Source: Allostella vacuolata
Lineage (GTDB): Bacteria > Pseudomonadota > Alphaproteobacteria > ATCC43930 > Allostellaceae
Reading direction: 5' to 3'
DNA: 64,000 nucleotides
NCBI GenBank assembly: GCA_006739055.1
Contig: AP019702.1
Span: forward strand, 372,501-436,500
Made by a program: the position numbers and the translations under genes. The notes under the pieces were generated by a model. It was not told where the DNA came from. It made no database searches and saw only the letters and a program-made list of their open reading frames with translations. Below, one piece after another: positions 57,121 through 64,000 of this stretch; positions within the stretch are counted from its first letter, which is position 1; every line of letters starts with the position of its first letter.

Positions 57121-58521
57121 ATGATCCGTTGGACGCACGGCCTCATCAACCGCCTCGTGAAGCTGGCGGATATCGTGCTGCTCGTGCTGGCGACGCTGGC
57201 CACGGCCCTGTGGTTCGGCCATCCGACCCTGCTGCAGCTCGGCCTGCTCGGCCTGCTGGGCATCGTCGTCCATGTCCAGGTCCTGGCGGCGACCGGGTGC
57301 TACCGGGTCGAGCGCTACCGGACCGACCTGCCGCAGGTCGGCGACGTGGCGCTCGGGTTGGTCGCGGCGGCGGTCGCCGTCGCGATCGCCTATCACGCCT
57401 TCCTCGTCGATCCCACGAGCGGGATCGGCTGGGTGCCGACCTGGGCCCTGGTTTCCTTCGCGACCTTGCTGCTCGGGCGCTTCGTGCTGGTGCGGTGGGG
57501 GGTGGCGCTGGCGGACCGGCATGCCGTCCTGGTCCGCCACGTGGCCATCGTCGGCTCGCGGGCGCGGATCGCAGGCGCCCTGGCCGGCCTGCAGGGCCCG
57601 CAGGCCGATCTCTTCAAGGTGGTCGGGATCTTCCTGGACGAGGAGGGGGCGGACGCGCCCGCGGCGATCGGCGGCGTGCCGGTCATCGGCGGCGCGGACA
57701 GGCTGTTCGGGTTCGTCCATCACACCCCGATCGACGTCATCGTGGTGGCGCTGCCCTGGGAATCCACCTCGCACATCAACGCGATGATCGAGCGCATGCA
57801 CCGGGTCGCGGCCGACGTGATCGTCCCGCTCGACCGGGACAGCTTCAACCCCCGCTTCGCGGAATTCGCGATCGTGGCGGGCATGCCGTCGCTGCGCGTC
57901 ATGTACCAGCCCCTGCGGGGATCGCTCGGCGTGCTGAAGCGGGTCGAGGACATCGTCGTCTCGGCCCTGGCGCTCGCCCTGACCGCGCCGATCCTGCTGG
58001 TGGCGGCGCTCGCCATCAAGCTCGATTCGCGCGGCCCGGTGGTCTTCCTGCAGAAGCGGGTCGGCTTCAACAACAAGCCGTTCACCATCTACAAGCTGCG
58101 CACCTACAAGGTCGATCCCACCAACGACGGATCGCTCGGCACCCGGCGCGACGATCCCGGCGTCACCCGGGTCGGGTCCATCCTGCGGCGGCTGTCGATC
58201 GACGAGCTGCCGCAGCTCGTGAACGTGCTGCGCGGCGAGATGTCGGTGGTCGGCCCGCGGCCGCACGTGCCCAACATGCAGGTGAGCGGCCGACAATATT
58301 ATGACGTGGTGCGCGAGTATGCCGCGCGCTACCGCGTCAAGCCCGGCATCACCGGCTGGGGACAGATCAACGGCATGCGCGGCGGCATCGACACGGTGGA
58401 GAAGGCCGCGCGCGGGGTCATGCTCGACCTGCACTACATCGAGAACTGGTCGATCTGGTTCGACATCCGCATCATGTTCCTGACCGTGGTGCGGGGGCTG
58501 GCGGGCCGCGACGTGTTCTGA
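57121..58521 (+). CDS. Polyprenyl glycosylphosphotransferase (undecaprenyl-phosphate sugar-1-P transferase)
   Basis: A 466-residue initiating glycosyltransferase. The N-terminus has about four membrane helices (about 15-125), followed by a CoA-binding-like domain (about 140-250, HVAIVGSRARIAG). The C-terminal bacterial sugar transferase domain (about 275-466) starts KRVEDIVVSALALALTAPIL and includes KRVGFNNKPFTIYKLRTYK, SIDELPQLVNVLRGEMSVVG and PGITGWGQINGMRGG. It loads the first sugar phosphate (often glucose or galactose) onto undecaprenyl phosphate to start repeat-unit assembly. Co-directional with the secreted unknown; convergent with the FkbM methyltransferase, with 6 bases between stops. 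Confidence 0.92.
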   Translation: MIRWTHGLINRLVKLADIVLLVLATLATALWFGHPTLLQLGLLGLLGIVVHVQVLAATGCYRVERYRTDLPQVGDVALGLVAAAVAVAIAYHAFLVDPTSGIGWVPTWALVSFATLLLGRFVLVRWGVALADRHAVLVRHVAIVGSRARIAGALAGLQGPQADLFKVVGIFLDEEGADAPAAIGGVPVIGGADRLFGFVHHTPIDVIVVALPWESTSHINAMIERMHRVAADVIVPLDRDSFNPRFAEFAIVAGMPSLRVMYQPLRGSLGVLKRVEDIVVSALALALTAPILLVAALAIKLDSRGPVVFLQKRVGFNNKPFTIYKLRTYKVDPTNDGSLGTRRDDPGVTRVGSILRRLSIDELPQLVNVLRGEMSVVGPRPHVPNMQVSGRQYYDVVREYAARYRVKPGITGWGQINGMRGGIDTVEKAARGVMLDLHYIENWSIWFDIRIMFLTVVRGLAGRDVF

Positions 58522-58527
58522 CCCGCC

Positions 58528-59376
58528 TCAGCGCCGGTCCGGATGGCGGGCGATGATGTTGCAGAACTCCGTCGGCATGCGGTCCAGGTCGCGCAGCTTC
58601 CCGTCCACCAGACGGGAAAACCGGTAGCCGAAGCCGGCCAGGATGTCCCAGGCCGCGTCGGGCGGGGTCCCGCTATCGGCCCCGGTCGGGCAATTGATCT
58701 CGAAGATCACGGTCGGGTGCCAGCGACCGATGGAAGCGCGGCCGCCGCCCAGCACCATGTGCTCGGCCCCCTCGACGTCGATCTTGATGCAGTCGATCCG
58801 CGCCAGGCCCAGGTCGGCGACGAGGCGGTCGAGCGTCGTCATCTCCACCTGTTCGCCCGCCTCGTGCCCGGCGCCCGAAAGCAGGGAGAAGGCCTGCGGG
58901 TCGTCGCCGAGCGGGATATGGTGCAGGGTCGCCTGGCCCTCCTGGTCGGCCAGCGCCTTGGGCACGATGGCGATGTGGCGATACCCGTTCAGTGCCACGT
59001 TCTCCGTCAGCAGGCGGCCGGCGTCGCGCCCCGGCTCCACGGCGACGACGCGGCCGGCCGGCCCGACGATCCGGGCCCCCTTCAGGGCATAGACCCCGAT
59101 ATTGGCCCCGACGTCGATGAACACGTCGCCCGGCCGCAGGAACTGTTCCAGCCGCCGCAGCTCCGGCTCGGTCCAGTCGCGCATCAGGTAGGTCATGACC
59201 GAGGTGTAGCGCATGTCGGGCGGCACCCGGATCTTCTCTCCGCCGCTGGTGAGCGCGAAGACCGGCGCCCGACGGGCCAGGACGCACGCCCCCCATACCG
59301 CCGCCCGCCACAGGACGTGGACCGGCTCGGCCCGGAAACCGGGGTGCGTCAGGAGCTTGCGGATTCGCTGCATCAT
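58528..59376 (-). CDS. FkbM-family methyltransferase
   Basis: A 282-residue SAM-dependent methyltransferase. The binding motif FIDVGANIGVYALKGA is followed by VVAVEPGRDAGRL, ALADQEGQATLHH, IDCIKIDVEGAEHMVLGG and PTVIFEINCP, the core of FkbM proteins. It likely O-methylates a sugar of the exported polysaccharide. The start (ATG 59376, or 59373) overlaps the stop of the upstream polymerase gene as ATGA, so the two are coupled. It is the last gene of the minus-strand polysaccharide operon. Confidence 0.9.
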   Translation of the reverse strand: MMQRIRKLLTHPGFRAEPVHVLWRAAVWGACVLARRAPVFALTSGGEKIRVPPDMRYTSVMTYLMRDWTEPELRRLEQFLRPGDVFIDVGANIGVYALKGARIVGPAGRVVAVEPGRDAGRLLTENVALNGYRHIAIVPKALADQEGQATLHHIPLGDDPQAFSLLSGAGHEAGEQVEMTTLDRLVADLGLARIDCIKIDVEGAEHMVLGGGRASIGRWHPTVIFEINCPTGADSGTPPDAAWDILAGFGYRFSRLVDGKLRDLDRMPTEFCNIIARHPDRR

Positions 59377-60770
59377 GGACCGACCTGCCGGGATCTGGCG
59401 GGGGCTGCTGCCGCCGGTTGGGAGCCGCGGTAGGCGAGCCAGGCCGAGCCACGACGCGCCGGCGTCGTGCCCATGGGCTGCTTCGGCGTGGTCCGTGGCG
59501 TTGGGCCGAGGCTGCGCAGGTAGGCCGCCAGACCCATGATGGTGGCGAGTTCGCCCGGCGTGAAGACGAAGGAATAGACCGCGGAGGTGAGGAAGAGGAA
59601 GAAGGTGTAGTCGGCCAGCGCGCGGATCAGCGGGGTGCCGTCGGCGCGCGCGGTCTGCCAGGCGAACAGCAGGCCGACGAAGTAGACCCCGATCAGCAGG
59701 ATGGCACCGACCAGCCCGTACTCGAAGACGATGCCGAGCCAGCCCAGGTCGGCCAGGTAGAACTGCTTGTTGCCGAAGATGTCGGCGAGCGTGATCTCGC
59801 CGAAGCGGGTCGTCGCACCGACCCCGAACAGCCAGCGCAGCGGGTCCGAACCGAGATAGTCGATGGCCAGGGCGAACGACTTGACCCGCACGGACAGCGA
59901 GCCGCCGAGCGATCCGGCCAGCTCCTCGGCCACGCTGCCGCTGAGGAGGGCGATGATGGCGGAGGCGCCCAGGAGCCCGCAGGCGACCAGGAAGCGGCGC
60001 AGCGCGCCCTGGGTCGACGAGATGATGATGGCGTAGACCACGATCACCGCGGCCAGGATCGACACCCGCTGCTTGAAGATGAGGACGAGCGACGCGAAGA
60101 CCCCGATCATCGCCGGCAGCGCCCACCACTCCCACAGCGCGCACAGGCGTCTCGCCAGGTAGAAGAGGAAGATGATCCCGAAGAACATCGGCATGTAGAT
60201 GCGGTTGCCGCGCTCGTTCTCGAAGATCAGCAGCTTGCCCTTGGCCGGATCGCTCACATACCAGTCGTTGGGGGCGAACATCCAGAGCAGCCACATCAGG
60301 ATGTAGGTCAGGGCGCCCAGGATGATGACGGCACGGGTGATCGTCCGCGCATCCGGCCGGAGCCAGACGAGCATCGCCGCCAGCGCGAAGTAGTAGGTGA
60401 AGGGCCAGATCTTGACGGTGGTGGTGAGGGCGGCGAGGTAGCCATGGCCGAAATAGATCATCCCGAGCAGCGGCGAGACGCCCATCGTGTAGGCCAGGAG
60501 CAGGCTGAACATCGCCTTGTGGGGCAGGTCGAGGGCGACGAGCGCGTAGAGGGCCAGCGGCAGCATCAGCACCGGCCAGGCCTTGGACAGGAAATAGGGC
60601 GGCGGCAGCTCCACCAGGTAATGGAACAGCTGCCCGAACATCGGCAGCACGACGAGCAGCACCGCCAGGGCCAGGGACTGGCGGCCGATCGCCGGCCGGC
60701 CCGGATGGGCGGCGGCGGCCGGCGTCACCCGGACCATGCGCGGCTGCGCCGTGTGCGGCACGGTGATCAT
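59373..60770 (-). CDS. O-antigen ligase/polysaccharide polymerase-like membrane protein
   Basis: A 465-residue multi-helix inner-membrane protein (about ten helices) with a large external loop, the layout of Wzy polymerases and O-antigen ligases. Segments include FLSKAWPVLMLPLALYALVA, MVSFLIFKQR-type KQRVSILAAVIVVYAI and a loop around SLSVRVKSFALAIDYLGSDP with the charged residues usual for Wzy. The start overlaps the stop of the WecG-like gene (ATGA) and the end overlaps the FkbM start. It should polymerise repeat units after flipping. These families are diverse, so the call rests partly on topology and context. Confidence 0.78.
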   Translation of the reverse strand: MITVPHTAQPRMVRVTPAAAAHPGRPAIGRQSLALAVLLVVLPMFGQLFHYLVELPPPYFLSKAWPVLMLPLALYALVALDLPHKAMFSLLLAYTMGVSPLLGMIYFGHGYLAALTTTVKIWPFTYYFALAAMLVWLRPDARTITRAVIILGALTYILMWLLWMFAPNDWYVSDPAKGKLLIFENERGNRIYMPMFFGIIFLFYLARRLCALWEWWALPAMIGVFASLVLIFKQRVSILAAVIVVYAIIISSTQGALRRFLVACGLLGASAIIALLSGSVAEELAGSLGGSLSVRVKSFALAIDYLGSDPLRWLFGVGATTRFGEITLADIFGNKQFYLADLGWLGIVFEYGLVGAILLIGVYFVGLLFAWQTARADGTPLIRALADYTFFLFLTSAVYSFVFTPGELATIMGLAAYLRSLGPTPRTTPKQPMGTTPARRGSAWLAYRGSQPAAAAPARSRQVGP

Positions 60771-61564
60771 CGCCGGCCGCCGCCGTCCTGTCCGCGGCCG
60801 AAGCGCTCGCGCAGGATCATCCCGACGACCGGCAGGGATTCGACGAAGACCCGGCGGGCATGGCCGCGCGGGTTGAGCATCAGCCGGTGCAGCCATTCCA
60901 GGCCGAGCCGGCGATAGATCGGCGGCGCCCGGTCGACCATGCCCGTGGCGAAGAGCAGCGAGCTGCCGATGTTCAACCCGACGCCGACCGCCCGGCCGTC
61001 GCAGGCGATGCGGTGGCAGAGATTCTCGGAGGTCGGCGTGCCGACGGCGAGGAAGACGTACCGGGCCGGATGCTCGACGACGAAGGCGACGCAGCGCTCC
61101 AGCTCGTCGGGCTTGCCGGCCAGTCCCATGGGCGGCTGGTGCAGCGCCAGTCGGTGGAGGCCGAAGCGCTCCACCAGGCGCCGCCGCAGTTCCTCGCTGC
61201 CGCCGATCACCGTCACCGCGTCGTCCGGCCGGATCGTGTGCTCCAGCATATAGGCGGTGAGGTCGCTGCCGGCGGCCTGCTTCAGGGCAAGGCCGCACAC
61301 CAGCCGGGCCAGGATCCCGACCACGCGGCTGTCGGACAGCCGCAGCCAGGCCGCGTCGTAGGCGGCCTGGAACTGGCTGTCCCGCATCCGGCCGAGGCGG
61401 ACGAAATGCTGGGCGTTGGGCGTGACGACATAGGCGAAGGGCCGGTCCGGCGGCCGCGCGGCGATGGCCGCGGCGGCCTCCGCGACATCGAGCGAGGCGA
61501 GCCGCTGGCCGAGGAACGAAACCTCGCCCGGAAGCCCGTCGCCGGATGCCGAAACCATGTCCAT
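60767..61564 (-). CDS. WecG/TagA/CpsF-family glycosyltransferase
   Basis: A 265-residue GT26-type glycosyltransferase. Family marks: FLGQRLASLDVAEAA, the donor-site region YVVTPNAQHFVRLGR, LRLSDSRVVGILARL, VTVIGGSEELRRRL and FLAVGTPTSEN. It adds a sugar (often N-acetylmannosaminuronic acid or a similar residue) to a lipid-linked intermediate. The ATG at 61564 has AAGGG just upstream; a second ATG is at 61558. It lies 13 bases after the export-protein gene and overlaps the polymerase gene start. Confidence 0.9.
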   Translation of the reverse strand: MDMVSASGDGLPGEVSFLGQRLASLDVAEAAAAIAARPPDRPFAYVVTPNAQHFVRLGRMRDSQFQAAYDAAWLRLSDSRVVGILARLVCGLALKQAAGSDLTAYMLEHTIRPDDAVTVIGGSEELRRRLVERFGLHRLALHQPPMGLAGKPDELERCVAFVVEHPARYVFLAVGTPTSENLCHRIACDGRAVGVGLNIGSSLLFATGMVDRAPPIYRRLGLEWLHRLMLNPRGHARRVFVESLPVVGMILRERFGRGQDGGGRR

Positions 61565-61577
61565 CCCTTGCGCCTGG

Positions 61578-62306
61578 TCAGTAGTTCTGCCGTCCGACGG
61601 TGTAGTTGAAGGACCGCTGGAACGGCACCACCCGGTTGATGAACTGCTCGATCCAGAGATTGACCTCGCCGATGTGGCTGCGCGGCACATAGATGATGTC
61701 GCCCGGAAAGATCGGCACGTCGGTCTCGTCGGTGCCGGTCTGGATGATCTGCCGGACATTGACGGTGCGCAGCATCGGCCGGCCGATCGGACTGCGGCGG
61801 ATCAGCACCACCTCGTCGAACCGGGCCTCGTCGTTGAAGCCGCCGGCCTGGATGATCGCCTGGAGGGTGTTGAGCCGGTTGTCGGCCAGGCGGTAGACGC
61901 CCGGCGTCCGGACCGACCCGCCGACATAGATCTTCCACGAGGCGGCATCTTCGAGCGACACCACCACGCTCTGCGGCTTCAGGATGCGCCGCGACCCCTC
62001 GATGATCGCGTCCTGCAGGTCGGGGATCGTCTTGCCCTCGGCCCGGATCCGCCCGGCGACGCGGATGCCGACGAACCCGTCCGGACCGACCATCACCTCA
62101 TCGTCCATCTCGCGCGTCAGCAGGAACTTGACCTTCATCTTGTCCCCGACGCCCAGCCGGAACACCGGCAGGTCCTCGGTCCAGCCGGCGAAGCCCTCGG
62201 GGCGGTGCTGGACGATGGTCAGGGACTGCCCCGTCTCCATCCCGCCGGCGCAGGCGGCGAGGAAGAGGAGACCGAGGAGGACAAGGGGCCGGAACGTCAG
62301 AGCCAT
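61578..62306 (-). CDS. Polysaccharide export lipoprotein (Wza-like)
   Basis: A 242-residue outer-membrane export lipoprotein. The signal ends LFLAAC, so Cys19 should be lipidated. Poly_export domain (about 45-120, FRLGVGDKMKVKFLLTREM, VGPDGFVGIRVAGRI) and SLBB domain (about 130-215, KIYVGGSVRTPGVYRL, AIIQAGGFND) are clear. Wza-type proteins form the outer-membrane channel, working with the chain-length protein encoded upstream. Its start overlaps the end of that gene by 10 bases. The C-terminal amphipathic helix that forms the barrel in Wza may be the VNLWIEQFINRVVPF segment. Confidence 0.92.
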   Translation of the reverse strand: MALTFRPLVLLGLLFLAACAGGMETGQSLTIVQHRPEGFAGWTEDLPVFRLGVGDKMKVKFLLTREMDDEVMVGPDGFVGIRVAGRIRAEGKTIPDLQDAIIEGSRRILKPQSVVVSLEDAASWKIYVGGSVRTPGVYRLADNRLNTLQAIIQAGGFNDEARFDEVVLIRRSPIGRPMLRTVNVRQIIQTGTDETDVPIFPGDIIYVPRSHIGEVNLWIEQFINRVVPFQRSFNYTVGRQNY

Positions 62307-64000
62307 CGGTAGATCCACCTCGGGATGTAGTATTTGCGACTGGTGAAGACGAAGCCGAGCAGGCCGCCGCCCGCATCCAGGATCTGGTCGCGCAGCCGGA
62401 TCGCGGCCGGCGAGCGCGTCACCTCGCTGCGCACGACCAGGATGTTGGCGTCGACGATCGAGGCCAGGCGCTGGGTGACCGGCGAGAAACCGTTGGTCGG
62501 GCCGCAGAGCACGACGACGTCGTACTCGTTGCGCAGCTGTTCGATCCGGCGCTGCGCCTTGATGATCGGGGTGCGAAGGTTGCCGAGCGCGGACCGGGTG
62601 CCGTCGGCGGCGAGCCACAGCTGCGGGACCCCGGAACTGGCGACCGCGAGGTTGTCGTCCTGGGGGCCGACCGGCAGCTGGCCGCGGTTGCGCGTCTCGC
62701 CCAGGTCGAGCAGCAGGGTGCGCAGCCCGCGCCCGACCGCGAACTCCTCCGCCAGCGCCCGGGCGAGCGGCCGCTTGTTCTCGTCCTGGCTGACGGCGAC
62801 CAGCTGGAAGACCCTGAGGCGCCGGTAGTCGATGCTGGTGTCGAGCAGCACGGCGGCGAGGTGGGCCAGCGCGTGCCGCGCCTCGGGGTCCTCGAAATTG
62901 TCGCGGGCAGCGGGGAAGGTGACGAGCGCCGGCAGCTCCAGCGACCGCTCCGCCTCCGACGGCATGATGAAGCTGCCGCGCAGCCAGGCCGCGAACGCGC
63001 CCATCGCCGCGCCCAGCAGCAGCCCGCCCGACAGGCCGGCGATCAGGAAGGGGATGCGCATGTCGCGGCCGGTGATCGGTGCGTCGCCGCGCTGGACCAG
63101 GCGGACGTTGGACGAGCGCAGCTTCGCCGCATCCTCGTCGATCTTCGCCGCCTCGGCCCGCTTGACGTACTGGCGATAGGCGTCGTCGAGCACGTCGCGC
63201 TGACGATGCAGCTCGATCAGCCGGGCGTCGGCCAGGCGGACCTCGTCCATCCGCTGTTCGGCCCGCCCCTTCTGGGCCTCGAGTTCCTTGAGCTGGTTGC
63301 CGAGCGCGTCGCGCTCGACGCGCAGGCTGAGGATCATGTTGGAGACGAAGCTGACCGCCGGGTTGCGGACCTCGCGGTCGGTGACGAAGGTCTTCTGGTC
63401 CGCGCGCGAGCGTATCGAGCGCCGCATCGCCTCGATCTTCTGGTCGACCTCGGTCAGGCCGGGAAAGGTCGGCGCGTAGAGCGCGGACAGCCGCTCGCGC
63501 TCCATCTGCAGGCGGGTCAGCACGTTGCGGTCGTCGTCGTTGGCGCCGCCGTCGCTGCGCTGGCGGAAATCGAAGACCTGCTTGGGCAGGCCCGCCTGCT
63601 GGCGCTCGGCCTCGGCCAGCTGGGCCACGATCGCCGCCTCGCGCTCGCGCACCTGGCGGTGGCGCTGGACGACGCTGTCCACCTGGTTGGCGGCGAGCGC
63701 GCGGTCCTGCTCGATGTCGATGACGCCGTGGTCGATCTTCACCTTCTGGATCTCGGCGTCGGTTGCCTCCAGCTGCTGGCGGAAGCGGGCGACCTCGGTC
63801 GTCAGGAACGAGGCCCGGGGATTGTCGAAGATCGCGCGCCGATGGGCCTGGTAGAAGTCGATCAGCGTGTCGACGGTGCGGATCGCCAGGGCGCGGTCCG
63901 GGTGCCGATAGGTGATCCGCACGACGTTGGAATCGGATTCGACGTTGGCGCGAAGATCGTCGCGGAACAGCTCGATCGCGCGCTCCATCCGGCGCTCCTC
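62297..64000 (-). CDS. Polysaccharide chain-length determinant (Wzz/GumC-like), 5' end beyond window
   Basis: Inner-membrane co-polymerase controlling polymer length; at least 567 residues here, open to the right edge. From the visible ATG at 63988 (probably internal), coiled-coil regions run about 60-135 and 220-290 (ELEAQKGRAEQRMDEVRLAD), a second membrane segment about 312-334, then a cytoplasmic BY-kinase-like domain (about 345-563). In that domain the Walker A site is replaced by VSQDENKRPLARAL (about 399-412), Walker A' is LLLDLGET and Walker B is VVVLCGPTNG, and there is no tyrosine-rich tail, so it is probably an inactive kinase fold. It heads the visible part of the polysaccharide operon. 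Confidence 0.9.
   Translation of the reverse strand, partial: EERRMERAIELFRDDLRANVESDSNVVRITYRHPDRALAIRTVDTLIDFYQAHRRAIFDNPRASFLTTEVARFRQQLEATDAEIQKVKIDHGVIDIEQDRALAANQVDSVVQRHRQVREREAAIVAQLAEAERQQAGLPKQVFDFRQRSDGGANDDDRNVLTRLQMERERLSALYAPTFPGLTEVDQKIEAMRRSIRSRADQKTFVTDREVRNPAVSFVSNMILSLRVERDALGNQLKELEAQKGRAEQRMDEVRLADARLIELHRQRDVLDDAYRQYVKRAEAAKIDEDAAKLRSSNVRLVQRGDAPITGRDMRIPFLIAGLSGGLLLGAAMGAFAAWLRGSFIMPSEAERSLELPALVTFPAARDNFEDPEARHALAHLAAVLLDTSIDYRRLRVFQLVAVSQDENKRPLARALAEEFAVGRGLRTLLLDLGETRNRGQLPVGPQDDNLAVASSGVPQLWLAADGTRSALGNLRTPIIKAQRRIEQLRNEYDVVVLCGPTNGFSPVTQRLASIVDANILVVRSEVTRSPAAIRLRDQILDAGGGLLGFVFTSRKYYIPRWIYRWL

Overview
The window looks like a chromosomal segment from a very GC-rich alphaproteobacterium (roughly 70% G+C by eye). 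Evidence for this is a ChvI/ChvG two-component pair, an FdsGBACD-type NAD-linked formate dehydrogenase, two tripartite (TRAP) uptake systems, a BKACE enzyme, an NDUFS6-like zinc-finger gene coupled to polA, and a leucine leader peptide ahead of leuA. A Rhodospirillales-like lineage would fit, but the sequence alone does not settle it. No insertion sequence, prophage, CRISPR array or rRNA gene was seen; one tRNA-Arg(CCG) is present.

Layout. (A) 1-5409, plus strand: a tightly packed catabolic-looking operon entering from the left edge (ferredoxin reductase, NicX/M29-like metalloenzyme, luciferase-like monooxygenase, two carboxymuconolactone-decarboxylase-fold proteins, CinA-C amidohydrolase, DMSP-lyase-type cupin). 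(B) 5417-9474: a GntR/FCD regulator and a TRAP solute-binding protein on the minus strand, divergent from a fused DctQM TRAP permease. A dyad sits over the minus-strand promoter. (C) 9446-11915: Acg-type nitroreductase, Mrr-type restriction endonuclease with a small coupled frame, and tRNA-Arg. (D) 11979-25628: housekeeping and regulation: a secreted unknown, M81 peptidase, polA with a zinc-finger gene, ABC ATPase, lipoprotein hydrolase, chvI-chvG, a Cys/Met-metabolism PLP enzyme, HupE/UreJ and a MerR regulator with a perfect 15-bp dyad. (E) 25739-40500: SMP-30 lactonase, a phytochrome-like hybrid kinase that lacks key chromophore residues, then a likely catabolic locus (TPP decarboxylase-like enzyme, an unrecognised internally duplicated protein, E1 alpha/beta 2-oxoacid dehydrogenase, TRAP DctPQM, BKACE, AEC exporter, AraC regulator). 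(F) 40520-48961: DUF6880 protein, LysR regulator and the fds formate dehydrogenase operon. (G) 48989-53160: a 1103-residue hybrid kinase divergent from a family-3 solute-binding protein. (H) 53188-55267: leuA with an attenuation-type leader. (I) 55305-64000: an exopolysaccharide locus (flippase, secreted unknown, polyprenyl glycosylphosphotransferase, FkbM methyltransferase, polymerase/ligase, WecG-type glycosyltransferase, Wza-like export protein, Wzz/GumC-like chain-length protein running off the right edge).

The genes suggest a metabolically versatile heterotroph. It takes up organic acids through TRAP systems, oxidises them through TPP and BKACE enzymes, uses formate as an electron donor and exports a surface polysaccharide. 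The points most worth a second look are the duplicated protein at 31708-32541 and its neighbours, the chromophore-site-depleted phytochrome kinase, the degenerate nucleotide-binding domain of the chain-length protein, and the mixed operon at the left edge.
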